A DNA stretch of 64,000 bases from an uncultured Bacilli bacterium. Its GTDB lineage: Bacteria > Bacillota_I > Bacilli_A > RF39 > UBA660. The notes under the pieces were generated by a model that worked only from the letters and a program-made list of their open reading frames with translations, was not told the DNA's origin and did not search any database. Every line of letters begins with the position of its first letter. Position 1 is the stretch's first letter. The translations under genes and the position numbers were made by a program. Where the stretch lies: the NCBI GenBank assembly GCA_934162125.1, contig CAKPHU010000001.1, positions 186,001 to 250,000 of the forward strand, read 5' to 3'. Positions 27,301 to 35,437 of the stretch are shown piece after piece.

Positions 27301-28277
27301 GTTACTTTAGCATTTTTAGCTACAACATCTTTTGTAACTTCAGCAATAGTTTGAAATTCTTTTGCTAACTCTTCATAATTTAGAGCTGTTACATTTTTAT
27401 ATTTAGGTGTTGTTGTTCTTTCTGGATTAACCTTTTTAAGTGTTGATGCTGCTGCACTTTCGTTTCCTAAAGTGATTGTATAAACATCAGCGTTAGTATA
27501 AGCAGCTTTTAAGGCATCTAGGGCTGTTTTAGCAGCTCCTGATGGAATAATAGCATTGTGGCCAGATGGACATCTTCTACCACCACCATTAGATAATTGC
27601 CATGCAGGTCCAGCTGCATCATCATTTCCAGCTCCACATACCATTGAACCCCATCTGTCAGTGTAGTTATAGTATGTTGGGATACCATCAGTTAGTATGA
27701 TTACTAACTTTTTAACATCTGCTCTTCCTTTCTTTAATATTTCATTTGCTTCTACAATACCAGATTGTAGATTAGTTCCACCACCAGCTACATAATCTTT
27801 TTCTAAAAATGCAAGAGCTTGATCTTTATTAGCTGTTAGACTTTGAGTTCTGTTAACTTCACTACTGAAATCTACTAGACCAATAAGAACGTTACCATCT
27901 TTATCCATCATAGTATTGATGAATTGCTTTCCTGCTGTTTTAGCAGACTCAATACGATTTGGTGTAGTTTGATCATATTCACCATCAGGTCCATAGCTCA
28001 TACTACCAGATGAGTCTAGAACTAAAACGATATCTAGTTTTGAATAAACAGTATCTTGATTTTTATAAGAATTAGCTTTGACATTTAGTGTTACATCAGC
28101 AAATCTTCCTTCTTCTAAGTTAGTTTCATCAAAACGAGAAGATACTTTAGTTGCAGTTTTAGTTAATTCAATTTTTCCTTCAGTACCTTCAGCAGTAACA
28201 AAACGTGAAAAACCAAACACACTAACAATTATTAAAAGTATTGATAAAACTTTAAACTTCGTAGATTGTTTTTTCAT
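24384..28277 (-). CDS. Giant wall-anchored adhesin: vWA domain plus seven Cna-B repeats
   Basis: 1297 aa. Residues 1-29 are a signal peptide ending VTAEG; about 80-320 a vWA domain with MIDAS DSSGS in LDIVLVLDSSGSMS; about 325-565 spacer domains including a cadherin/Ig-like segment; about 570-1250 seven Cna-B repeats, each opening KxWxDxxNxDGxRPxxIxV and ending in YTIxNTH. Such repeats form intramolecular isopeptide bonds and a stiff stalk. The C-terminus is a sortase signal variant PPNTG, a hydrophobic segment and KKKEN. Typical of a pilus-tip or long adhesin. SD GGGAGGG precedes ATG 28277; promoter at 28334-28362. No sortase gene is in the window. Confidence 0.93.
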   Translation of the reverse strand: MKKQSTKFKVLSILLIIVSVFGFSRFVTAEGTEGKIELTKTATKVSSRFDETNLEEGRFADVTLNVKANSYKNQDTVYSKLDIVLVLDSSGSMSYGPDGEYDQTTPNRIESAKTAGKQFINTMMDKDGNVLIGLVDFSSEVNRTQSLTANKDQALAFLEKDYVAGGGTNLQSGIVEANEILKKGRADVKKLVIILTDGIPTYYNYTDRWGSMVCGAGNDDAAGPAWQLSNGGGRRCPSGHNAIIPSGAAKTALDALKAAYTNADVYTITLGNESAAASTLKKVNPERTTTPKYKNVTALNYEELAKEFQTIAEVTKDVVAKNAKVTDVIPKEFELTAESITALEEKGVKVTKNTTTGETTLEWTIGDLQGNKDNSLTYTVKAKDKYHGSIYTNTEATLSAEIDKDNPYPEYKDQTNLNLTFDKPTVEIPAVIKDDHYNDRKHDSYNGYENTTINAVESILTNDLLDEVRADIASNATKVEVVDEVIINTDTNVVKKANNTYTISKDGVLQGTLTMHDDGTFTFDPKDGITGEVSFTYYVKTTINESQEISAVKSDVAKVTLNIKPSPKTSISGEKTWDDADNQDGLRPQAITVRLFNGTVEVASKRVTAVNGKWTYEFTNLPKYETGHENDKNYLINYTIKEDAVESYETTINGFNIVNKHTPKLININVKKIWNDDNNNDGKRPESITLRLFKGEGTAKTEVTTVTLTSTAATTDSATWTYEFTDLPEKENGNKIIYTVTEDEVTDYTGEVTGNMETGFTITNTHTNVTRDLTIEKIWQDSNNNDGKRPESITVRLYKLVRQDKIEVANTAATLTSANATSENNWSYTYSNLPKYENGEEITYIVEEDELDSSLGYTTEYDYDNYKIFNIYRTEIFSIEGTKTWDDDNNRDGLRPETIEVTLTGKVGTKEVYKETKTVSESDNWSYEFTDLAKYNAGSIIDYKISEKNVEGYSTTIDNYNITNTHTPEKVTITGKKVWDDADNQDGKRPESITVILNKTVKGETTEAARTTVEADENGNWNFTFADLFAKEDGEDITYTVDEVTVDGYTKSIEDYTITNTHTPETISYNLSKNWEDYDNNDGIRPEKITVTVYANGEVVKAIEISAANNWTATTGTLPKYKDGQEISYSFVEDEVKGYEAGVSQPVVDNDGNVTIVFTNYHELETIDLTIEKEWDDAGNKNSRPDSIIVNVFADGEQIETIEITAADNWKYTLEGLQKYKDGKEIEYTIEEIKLDNYVTRYEGYKIINSYKATGEIVPPNTGIKTTSSNSNNLYRELIVLLLGAASITYTFKKKEN
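24530..26575 (-). repeat. Seven tandem Cna-B coding repeats
   Basis: Tandem units of about 280-300 bp inside the adhesin gene; conserved words such as attgattctggacgttt and catcatcccat recur in several units. Repeat number is expected to vary between strains, and short-read assembly can collapse it. Confidence 0.8.
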
Positions 28278-28299
28278 TCTTTTCCCTCCCTGATTTATT

Positions 28300-28323
28300 T
28301 TTTAGGTGCAGTTACCCCTAAAA
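28300..28323 (-). promoter_or_regulatory. Leader hairpin of the adhesin mRNA
   Basis: Minus-strand TTTTAGG, 10-nt loop, CCTAAAA between transcription start and SD. It may stabilise the mRNA; no U-tract follows. Confidence 0.35.
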
Positions 28324-28333
28324 TTAGCTCACT

Positions 28334-28362
28334 ATAATAATCTATTTCGGTCAAAAAGTCAA
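28334..28362 (-). promoter_or_regulatory. Promoter of the adhesin gene
   Basis: -35 TTGACT (28357-28362), 17 nt, -10 TATTAT (28334-28339), start near 28327. The remaining 28363-28513 has no gene or obvious structure. Confidence 0.65.
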
Positions 28363-28513
28363 GTAAAATAAGCTTTTTTAGGCTTTTTCTTAGGACAATT
28401 TTGCTTTTTCATAATTTAATGTGGGTGAAAATATATTTTCTATTAGTTAGTATAGTAAGATTATGTAAAATATTACTTTAAAGTTATAGACAATATTCGA
28501 CATTTTTTGGGCA

Positions 28514-28540
28514 GAAAAAAAGATAAAGTTTCCTTTATCT
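28514..28540 (-). terminator. Terminator of the ucpA-dagK operon
   Basis: Minus-strand AGATAAAG, GAAA, CTTTATCT and seven U. Confidence 0.9.
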
Positions 28541-28572
28541 AATTTAGTATATGTTTAGTTTTTTAGATGGTT

Positions 28573-29439
28573 CTATTTACTTAGAAATTTATTAATTAAG
28601 TCTTTATCATTATAAATTGTTAGAGCATGAGGAACTATTTTGATAGAGAACTTTTTATCACGTATTGTTTCACCATCAACATTACAAACTAATTCATTAC
28701 CACAAGCAAATTTTATTTTAGTGGCATTACTCTTATGAACTTTCTTTGATGATTCATGAGTTCCTTTACGTAGTTTACTAATTAAAAATAATATTTTACT
28801 CTTAGTTAGTTTTTCAACATAATAGACATCAAAATAGCCATCTGTTAAAGAAGCATTGGGAGCTATTTTGAAGCCACCTCCATAGACTTTGCCATTACAA
28901 ACAGTTAGAATTGTACATTTTCCAAAACTTTCTTTTTCATCAATTGAGAAAGAAATACTTGGTGATTTATATTTAAAGAAAGTATAAATTAAAGAAGCAT
29001 TATAAACATTATCTGGATTTACTTTACTTTTTAATAAGTTAACATTATCGTTTACTTCAGCATCAATACCTATACTTACAATATTAATAAAGTAACGATC
29101 ATTTATTTTACCAAGATCAATTACTGGATACGGTTCAGTTAATTCTTTTAGACTTTTATAAAAATCATTACCTGATCCAGCTGGTATTACTCCAAGCATG
29201 TTTTTACTGCCAACAAGGCCATTAACTACTTCGTTTAGAGTACCATCTCCTCCAACACTATAAATTATATTTTTAGAGAAGAAATACTTTCTAGCAATTT
29301 TAGTAGCATCTTTAGGACCTTTAGTATAAATTAGTTCATACTCTAGGGACTCTTGTTCACAAACTTCTTTTATTTTATCTGCTACTTTTAGAGCTTTACC
29401 TTTTCCAGAAGTTGGATTAATTATAAATATATGTTTCAT
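28573..29439 (-). CDS. Diacylglycerol/lipid kinase (DagK/YegS family)
   Basis: 288 aa soluble lipid kinase. Motifs: IINPTSGKGKA at the N-terminus, nucleotide loop VGGDGTLNEVVNG, PAGSGNDFYKS and a C-terminal VDGE (NVDGETI). It phosphorylates diacylglycerol or a related lipid at the membrane, recycling it to phosphatidate. It begins 15 nt after ucpA and shares its promoter and terminator. Substrate choice between DAG and other lipids is not decided by sequence alone. Confidence 0.88.
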   Translation of the reverse strand: MKHIFIINPTSGKGKALKVADKIKEVCEQESLEYELIYTKGPKDATKIARKYFFSKNIIYSVGGDGTLNEVVNGLVGSKNMLGVIPAGSGNDFYKSLKELTEPYPVIDLGKINDRYFINIVSIGIDAEVNDNVNLLKSKVNPDNVYNASLIYTFFKYKSPSISFSIDEKESFGKCTILTVCNGKVYGGGFKIAPNASLTDGYFDVYYVEKLTKSKILFLISKLRKGTHESSKKVHKSNATKIKFACGNELVCNVDGETIRDKKFSIKIVPHALTIYNDKDLINKFLSK

Positions 29440-29454
29440 TTGACACCTTCTGTA

Positions 29455-30246
29455 TTAGACTCCCATAGTCATTGTTTCTGGAAGCGTTGAGCCGCCATCT
29501 ATTACAATTCCTTGACCAGTAATATAGCTTGAACTACTACTTGCTAAGAAAGCAGCCAACTCCCCTATTTCTTTTGGATCAGCTAAACGTTTCATAGGGA
29601 TAGCTTGAGCAATTCCATCAATTACTGATTGTGGATTTTCTGGATTGCTTTCTTCAGACATTTTCTTAACCATTGGAGTTAAAACATAACCTGGCATAAT
29701 AGCGTTTACTCTGATATTATCGGCTGCTAGTTCCATAGCAAGAGCTTTTGTCATACCTAGAACAGCGGCTTTAGATGTAGCGTATGCTGCTTCGCCAGAG
29801 TCTGCAACCATTGGACCAGTTACGCTAGATAAGTTAACAATAGCAGGTGATGCACTTTTCTTTAATAATGGTAAGTAAGTCTTAGTTACATTCCAAGCAC
29901 CAATAACATTGATATTAAAATGGAAATCTCTAATATCATCAGTCATTTCACTGAATGGAGCTAATTTGCAAACTCCAGCATTATTAACAATAATATCAAG
30001 AGATTGATACTTTGTACTTAGAGTTTGATAAACACTTTCTAAAAGTTCTTTTTTAGTAATATCAACGATATAGCCAGAAACTTTTCCTGGATATGTTCCA
30101 TTTAATTCTGTTAATGTTTCTCCTAATTTTTCATTACTATCAAGGATAATTACCTCGGCTCCATACTTTAGGAAAGTCTCAGTTATTCCCCTACCAATTC
30201 CCATTGCTCCTCCTGTAATAAGAGCTACTTTATTTTCTAAATTCAT
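29455..30246 (-). CDS. ucpA: SDR family oxidoreductase UcpA
   Basis: 263 aa short-chain dehydrogenase. Cofactor loop TGGAMGIGRG, NNAGVCKL, Ser in NLSSVTG and YxxxK in YATSK form the classical active site. The wording SSVTGPMVAD, GYVLTPM, SNPENPQSVIDGIAQAIPMKRLADP and the end IDGGSTLPET match the UcpA subgroup closely. Physiological substrate is not known even in enterobacteria. First gene of a two-gene operon with the lipid kinase. SD AAGGAG precedes ATG 30246, with an extended -10 TGTTATAAT (30279-30284). Confidence 0.85.
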   Translation of the reverse strand: MNLENKVALITGGAMGIGRGITETFLKYGAEVIILDSNEKLGETLTELNGTYPGKVSGYIVDITKKELLESVYQTLSTKYQSLDIIVNNAGVCKLAPFSEMTDDIRDFHFNINVIGAWNVTKTYLPLLKKSASPAIVNLSSVTGPMVADSGEAAYATSKAAVLGMTKALAMELAADNIRVNAIMPGYVLTPMVKKMSEESNPENPQSVIDGIAQAIPMKRLADPKEIGELAAFLASSSSSYITGQGIVIDGGSTLPETMTMGV

Positions 30247-30302
30247 ATGATTCTCCTTATTTATATAATTCTATTATTATTATAACACACTTTTAGTTAG
30301 AC

Positions 30303-30328
30303 AAAAAGAAAAGTCCATAGTTGGACTT
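30303..30328 (-). terminator. Terminator of the Bce-type ABC operon
   Basis: Minus-strand AAGTCCA, ACTA, TGGACTT, UUCUUUUU, at the end of the 150-aa gene. Confidence 0.9.
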
Positions 30329-30780
30329 TATGTGAGACTGATAAATATATTACCTGTATAATTATTCATATTTAATGATAAATAGTTACTGCCGGAAGAT
30401 AGAGAAAAATCATATTCACAAGTATTTTGTTCTTGGCATAATTCTGTAATCTTTCCTCTTTGGTTTAGAGTGATATTTATTTTTCCAGTAGTATTTTCTA
30501 GAACTATTTTTATATGAATGTTTTCAATAGTATTTAGAGAAGTACCACCAAAAATATATTCTTCACCAGAATAATTATTATATGTTGCTTCATAAATACC
30601 TGTGTAGTGATTATTTAGAAAGGTTCTAGTACCTTGAAGTTTTTCTGTTGAGGTTAGTCTAAGGGCACCAACACTTTCTAGTGTATGATTATATTTTTCT
30701 AATATTTTTTCTTTAGAAGTTGTGACAATAAAAGTAAATGTTAGAAAGATAATACCTAAAATAATAAATAACTTCTTCAT
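30328..30780 (-). CDS. Small exported hypothetical protein of the Bce-type operon
   Basis: 150 aa. N-terminal hydrophobic segment (LFIILGIIFLTFTFIVTTS) as uncleaved anchor or signal, then a polar, Asn-rich, strand-rich ectodomain with a C-x4-C pair (LCQEQNTCEY). Not recognised. It starts one base after the BceB-like permease stop, so it is co-translated with the antimicrobial-peptide transporter. A role as an accessory or substrate-sensing lipoprotein-like subunit is conjecture. Confidence 0.6.
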   Translation of the reverse strand: MKKLFIILGIIFLTFTFIVTTSKEKILEKYNHTLESVGALRLTSTEKLQGTRTFLNNHYTGIYEATYNNYSGEEYIFGGTSLNTIENIHIKIVLENTTGKINITLNQRGKITELCQEQNTCEYDFSLSSGSNYLSLNMNNYTGNIFISLT

Positions 30781-30781
30781 A

Positions 30782-32827
30782 TTAATTCTTCTCTTTAATT
30801 ATATTTTTACTACACATGTAGGTTACTAATAAATAGCCACCATAGATAAGGATAATAATTAAAGCAGTAGTAATAACCGCAGGTACATCGAAAGTAATAC
30901 CTGTATCCTCTAAAATGATATTACAAAACCTAATCCCAAATATAGAGTGAATTATAGCTAAAGCTAATGGGAATAAGAAGAAAATAGTAATTTGTCTGAA
31001 TAGTGCTTTATTTAAGTCTTTTTCATCAACACCTATTCTTCTTAGAATTTGAAATCTATCTTTATTGTCACTTGATTCTGATAATTCTTTAAGGGCAAGG
31101 ATGGCAGCACAAGATATTAAGAAAACAATACCTAGATATAGACCAATGAAGGTTACTACTGCTCCTATTCCAACAGAAGAGTCTTTAATATTTAATTTTG
31201 TATCAATAGTTAGAATATGATTAGCATATGCTCCTTTAGTAAGTAAATCTGTAACAATTTTCTCTATCTTTTCAGGATCATCATTATAATCAGCAACTAA
31301 GTAGTTTTCTACTTTTTTACTATTTTCTAGAGCTTTATCTGGTAAAACTATAAAACCTATTTCAGCTTCATTACTTGTCATTTGATAAAAACCATGAACT
31401 GCTTTTTCATATTTTGGAGAATAGGCATTACCATCGATAGTTATTTTAGTATGTCTTTTTAGTCCTTCATTTTTGATAGTAATCATTAACTTATAGTTTC
31501 CAACGACAACATATTCATCACTTTTTAGATTGATTTTTTCTAGATTAAATGAGGTTGCGAGTTTATTATAATCGCTATTTTTCATTAACATAATTTCATC
31601 ATCATAACGTAAGAATGGATAACTCTTGATTGAAATGTTATAGTAGTCTCCTATTGATGTTTTAAGAGTTACATTCTCATTGGTATATAATGAGAAGTCA
31701 ACTATGTCTTTTAAATATTTTTGATAATCGAAATCTAATTCAGTTAGACTTTCTTCAATACTTAAACGTGAATTAGTCACTTGAAGGTCAGTGTAGCCCC
31801 AAAGTTTTTGATCAGGATCATACCTTTTTCTAATTTCAATATCTCTTGGCGCATAGTCCGCTAAAAATTTATTAAGAGAGTTCTTCATAGTTAAAGAACT
31901 AGATAAAACACAGATAGTTATAAATAACATTAAACAAATTACGGTCATAGAAAATACAGTGGTGTTAATCTTACTACTTATTTGTCTAATAGTAAAACTA
32001 TTTAATTTTTTATAATAGAACTTTTTATTTTTCTGAACTAATCTAAGCATTAAACCTGATAAGGACCAGAATATTAAGAAAGTTGAAAGAATACCTAAGA
32101 AAATAGGAATAAATAGTTGTCCATAATCAGTTATACGGTCAATACCATCTGTAACATTATAGTAAGCATATCCAAGTAAGATACTTGCTACTAGAAAGAC
32201 AACAGTACAAACAACTGGATTTTTTAGTTTTACAGTTTCAGACTTTTTATTACCATGTAATAAATCAATTAAACGACATTTACTAATATTGATAGTATTA
32301 AAGATCATGACAATTAAATACATGATACCAAAATAAAGCAAGGTCTTTAGAAAGGCACTTTGAGAGAAAACAAAAGTAAATTTGTTTAGGTCTGCTTCAA
32401 ACATATTAGCTACAAAGATACTCATTAATTGAGATAGGATAACTCCTACTCCAAGGCCAACTGTTAGAGAAATAATGCCAATAAATAAAGTTTCTAAAAA
32501 CAGTATCAGAGATATTTTTCTCTTACTCATACCTAAAGTTAAATAAATAGCGAACTCTTTATTTCTCCTTTTCATTAAGAAACGACTAGCATAAATAACT
32601 AGAAAAGCTAAAATCATGGAGACAAAGACACTGACAGCAGATAAGACGCTTGTTAATAATTTTATAATCTCATAGGTTCTACTAGAAATTGCTAACATAG
32701 CTGTTTGACTGTCAATGGCATTAAATACGTAGAATATGGCAACACCCAAGATAAGAGTAAAGAAATAGATGGCATAGTCTTTAATACTCTTTCGGATGTT
32801 TTTTAAGGATAATTTACAAAGCATCAT
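30782..32827 (-). CDS. BceB-type ABC transporter permease
   Basis: 681 aa FtsX/MacB-like permease with the BceB plan: one helix (about 18-38), three helices by 180, further helices to 320, a large extracellular domain about 325-560, and three C-terminal helices. The leading sequence LSLKNIRKSIKDYAIYFFTLILGVAIFYVF is typical. BceAB-type transporters free lipid-cycle targets from peptide antibiotics and act as the sensor for the histidine kinase. It overlaps the ATPase gene by 14 nt. SD GGTGGTAAT is inside the end of the ATPase. Confidence 0.9.
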   Translation of the reverse strand: MMLCKLSLKNIRKSIKDYAIYFFTLILGVAIFYVFNAIDSQTAMLAISSRTYEIIKLLTSVLSAVSVFVSMILAFLVIYASRFLMKRRNKEFAIYLTLGMSKRKISLILFLETLFIGIISLTVGLGVGVILSQLMSIFVANMFEADLNKFTFVFSQSAFLKTLLYFGIMYLIVMIFNTINISKCRLIDLLHGNKKSETVKLKNPVVCTVVFLVASILLGYAYYNVTDGIDRITDYGQLFIPIFLGILSTFLIFWSLSGLMLRLVQKNKKFYYKKLNSFTIRQISSKINTTVFSMTVICLMLFITICVLSSSLTMKNSLNKFLADYAPRDIEIRKRYDPDQKLWGYTDLQVTNSRLSIEESLTELDFDYQKYLKDIVDFSLYTNENVTLKTSIGDYYNISIKSYPFLRYDDEIMLMKNSDYNKLATSFNLEKINLKSDEYVVVGNYKLMITIKNEGLKRHTKITIDGNAYSPKYEKAVHGFYQMTSNEAEIGFIVLPDKALENSKKVENYLVADYNDDPEKIEKIVTDLLTKGAYANHILTIDTKLNIKDSSVGIGAVVTFIGLYLGIVFLISCAAILALKELSESSDNKDRFQILRRIGVDEKDLNKALFRQITIFFLFPLALAIIHSIFGIRFCNIILEDTGITFDVPAVITTALIIILIYGGYLLVTYMCSKNIIKEKN

Positions 32828-33581
32828 TTAAATTACCACCAAGAAGTGTTACAACATCAATTATTTTATCAAAAAATTCTTTTCTAGAGTCTGTACCTTT
32901 TTGAATCTCATTAAAGATTTTACCATCTTTGATAAAAATAACACGTGTTGCGTAACTTGCTGTAAAAGCATCATGAGTTACCATCAAAATTGTGGCTTTG
33001 ATATTTTCGTTTAAGTAGTTAAACTTTTCAAGAAGCATTTTTGAAGAACGAGAATCAAGAGCTCCTGTTGGTTCATCAGCTAAAACAATTTTTGGATTAG
33101 TAATGATAGCTCTGGCACTGGCTACTCTCTGCTTTTGACCACCACTCATTTGATAAGGATACTTGTTTAGGACATTTTCAATTTCCAATTCACGAGCAAC
33201 TTTTTTAATTCTTTCATCTATTTCTTTTGCTCCAACGTTTTGAATAGATAAAGCAAGGGCAATATTTTCGTAGGCAGTTAGAGTATCTAAAAGATTAAAG
33301 TCTTGAAAAATAAAGCCTAGACTTTCACGACGAAACTTATTTAAGTCATTTCCTTTTAATTTTGTAATGTCTTCTCCGTCAACAAAAATATGTCCAGAAG
33401 TTACTTTGTCTATAGTAGAAATACAGTTAAGAAGTGTTGTTTTACCAGAACCAGAAGCACCCATAATGGCAATGAACTCGCCCTCTTCCACTTCAAATGA
33501 AACATTATCAATAGCTTTAGTTAAACTAGATCTACTACCATAATATTTCTCAATTTTATCAATTTTTAATATTTGTTTCAT
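32814..33581 (-). CDS. BceA-type ABC transporter ATP-binding protein
   Basis: 255 aa. Walker A GASGSGKTTL, signature MSGGQKQRVASARA, Walker B IVLADEPTGALD, H-loop MVTHD. It belongs to the MacB/BceA class with the GxxLNxFRRxxLGFIFQDFNLLDTLTAYEN segment. It powers the BceB-like permease encoded downstream. SD AAGGAAG precedes ATG 33581. The intergenic region with the kinase gene carries a near-match to the BceR-type operator (33652-33665). Confidence 0.92.
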   Translation of the reverse strand: MKQILKIDKIEKYYGSRSSLTKAIDNVSFEVEEGEFIAIMGASGSGKTTLLNCISTIDKVTSGHIFVDGEDITKLKGNDLNKFRRESLGFIFQDFNLLDTLTAYENIALALSIQNVGAKEIDERIKKVARELEIENVLNKYPYQMSGGQKQRVASARAIITNPKIVLADEPTGALDSRSSKMLLEKFNYLNENIKATILMVTHDAFTASYATRVIFIKDGKIFNEIQKGTDSRKEFFDKIIDVVTLLGGNLNDAL

Positions 33582-33651
33582 AATATCTTCCTTTCATATG
33601 TCATTTTAAATGAAGATAGGACATTTGTCGTTTGTTTAATATTACAAACTA

Positions 33652-33665
33652 TTACAATTTCGTAA
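33652..33665. promoter_or_regulatory. BceR-type operator upstream of bceAB-like genes
   Basis: Minus-strand TTACGAAATTGTAA, one mismatch from the proposed BceR-subfamily consensus TNACA-N4-TGTAA and from the copy at 35399. A further TTACAA half-site lies at 33642-33647. Confidence 0.5.
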
Positions 33666-33674
33666 GGAAATAGA

Positions 33675-34694
33675 TTAAGCAATTGGTTTATAAAAATTAT
33701 TTTTACCAAAAGTGATTGTGACGGTTGTCATTTTATTTACTTCAGAAGTTATTTCTATTTTATGACCTAATTTGGTACAAAGTTTTTTCGCAATATAAAG
33801 TCCCATACCAGTTGATTTAATTCTAAGGCGTCCATTTTCTCCTGTAAAAGATTTGTTAAAGACTTTAGAAAGGTCTTTTTCTAGGATGCCAATACCATTA
33901 TCAGTGATAGATAATTTAATGGTGTCTTTAGCTTCATGTGCTTCTATCTTTATATAAGAGTTTTTTATTTTAGTATTTTTATATTTGATACTATTATTGA
34001 TGATTTGATTTAAAATGAATTCTAACCATTTTGGATCAGTTGAGACTGTAATATCTTTGACATCAACATGTAGGTCTATTTTATTTTCTAAAAGATCATC
34101 TTTGTTTTTTAAGGCAACATTACTGATAAGCTTTTCTAGAGACGTTTCTTTAAAGACAAAGTCTTGTTCAGTATAGTTACTTCTTACATAATAGAGAACT
34201 TGATCAATATAATTATCTAATCTTTTAATTTGTTCTAAGTATTTTTTATCTATTTTGTTGTCGTTATGAAGCATTAAAGCAAGACTAGATATTGGTATTT
34301 TAGCTTCATGGATCCACATTTCAAGATAGTCTTTGAAGTCATCTGTGTTTTCTTTATATTTGGAAATATTTTCAAACATAGATTTGTCCACTTCATATAA
34401 AATTTCAGATAAAAGTTTGCCTTCATAGAAAGAAGCTTGAGGTAGTGTCTCTAATATTAAATATTTTTGATCTAGCTCTTTCAAATTATTTAGTAATTCA
34501 TTGTAGAAACTTTTTTTACGGAAATATGGATAAAGGATAATCACAATACTCATTAAGGCAAAAAGAAAAGTAATGATGATAATTAAAGGTTTTTGAATTT
34601 TAAAGCTCAAAAGAAGACTTATGATGGAAAGTTCATTGAAGAATAAGAGAAAGATTATTAATAAGTTATCAAGAAGATAGTTTTTTAGTTTCAT
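33675..34694 (-). CDS. BceS-type intramembrane-sensing histidine kinase
   Basis: 339 aa. Two N-terminal membrane helices (about 8-31 and 35-56) with almost no extracellular loop, as in intramembrane-sensing kinases. The H-box is EMWIHEAKIPISS (phospho-His), N-box NQIINNSIKY, G-boxes DNGIGI and GMGLYIAKKL. It relies on the BceB-like permease for sensing. It starts in the ATGA overlap with the response regulator stop. Confidence 0.92.
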   Translation of the reverse strand: MKLKNYLLDNLLIIFLLFFNELSIISLLLSFKIQKPLIIIITFLFALMSIVIILYPYFRKKSFYNELLNNLKELDQKYLILETLPQASFYEGKLLSEILYEVDKSMFENISKYKENTDDFKDYLEMWIHEAKIPISSLALMLHNDNKIDKKYLEQIKRLDNYIDQVLYYVRSNYTEQDFVFKETSLEKLISNVALKNKDDLLENKIDLHVDVKDITVSTDPKWLEFILNQIINNSIKYKNTKIKNSYIKIEAHEAKDTIKLSITDNGIGILEKDLSKVFNKSFTGENGRLRIKSTGMGLYIAKKLCTKLGHKIEITSEVNKMTTVTITFGKNNFYKPIA

Positions 34695-35353
34695 AATAGT
34701 ATATAACCTTGACCCTTTCTTGTTTCGATGGCATCGCGATAACCAAAGTCTTCTAATTTAGTTCTTAGACGACTGATGTTTACGGTTAGAGCGTTGTCAT
34801 TAATGTATTCTTCATTATTCCATAAATCAGTCATTAATTCATCACGAGTTACAATTCTTTCACGATTATTTAGAAGATTTAGGAAAAGAATCATTTCATT
34901 TTTGGTTAGAAACAATTCTTGGTCTTTCTTTTTTAATATTCCACGTGAAGGAAAAACTTCTAAATCTTTATATTTTAAACTATTGATGTTTTTTTCTAAT
35001 CTTTTAAAAATGTTTTGAATACGAAGTAATAAGATAGTAGGATTGTATGGCTTAGTAATGTAGTCATCAGCTCCGTAAGTTATAGATAATGCTTCATCTA
35101 ATTCTGTGGCTCTACTAGTTACCATGATGATAGGTACATTTGACTTTTTTCTGATTTCTTTTAGAAGTTCCTCGCCATTTAGATTAGGAATATTAATATC
35201 TAAAAGAATTAGTGAAGCATTACTTTTTAGAATTATTTCTAAGGAATTAGTAAAGTCTTTTAAGATCTCTGTTGTGTAATTGGAGTTGTTTAAGATTTTT
35301 TCCAATTCTCTTGCGATGTTTTCATCATCTTCAACGATCATTATTTTATACAT
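34691..35353 (-). CDS. BceR-type response regulator (OmpR family)
   Basis: 220 aa. Receiver domain 1-115 with acidic pocket EDDE, phospho-Asp in LLDINIPNLNG, Thr in VTSR and Lys in YITKPYN; winged-helix DNA-binding domain about 125-220 (LTKNEMILFLNLLNN ... VTRDELMTDLWNNEEYINDNALTVNISRLRTKL). It activates the ABC genes on peptide-antibiotic stress. ATG 35353 follows SD GGTGATAA; an upstream frame start would translate the SD. Autoregulation is suggested by the operator directly before its -35 region. Confidence 0.92.
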   Translation of the reverse strand: MYKIMIVEDDENIARELEKILNNSNYTTEILKDFTNSLEIILKSNASLILLDINIPNLNGEELLKEIRKKSNVPIIMVTSRATELDEALSITYGADDYITKPYNPTILLLRIQNIFKRLEKNINSLKYKDLEVFPSRGILKKKDQELFLTKNEMILFLNLLNNRERIVTRDELMTDLWNNEEYINDNALTVNISRLRTKLEDFGYRDAIETRKGQGYILL

Positions 35354-35369
35354 ATTTATCACCACTTTC

Positions 35370-35412
35370 ATTATAACAGATTATATTTTCTTTTTTTATT
35401 ACAAAATTGTAA
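35370..35412 (-). promoter_or_regulatory. Promoter and operator of the two-component genes
   Basis: Palindrome TTACAAAATTGTAA (35399-35412) exactly fits TNACA-N4-TGTAA. It ends 23 nt before an extended -10, TGTTATAAT (hexamer 35370-35375), the position expected for an activator abutting the -35. Confidence 0.6.
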
Positions 35413-35437
35413 GAAAGAAAAAGACCGAGCGGTCTTT
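35412..35437 (-). terminator. Terminator of the Mbeg1-like gene
   Basis: Minus-strand AAAGACC, GCTC, GGTCTTT, UUCUUUC, overlapping the stop. Confidence 0.85.

Noticed and set aside
28363..28513. Small RNA in the longest intergenic region
   Set aside because: No stem with U-tract or convincing promoter pair other than those assigned to the adhesin and dagK transcripts.
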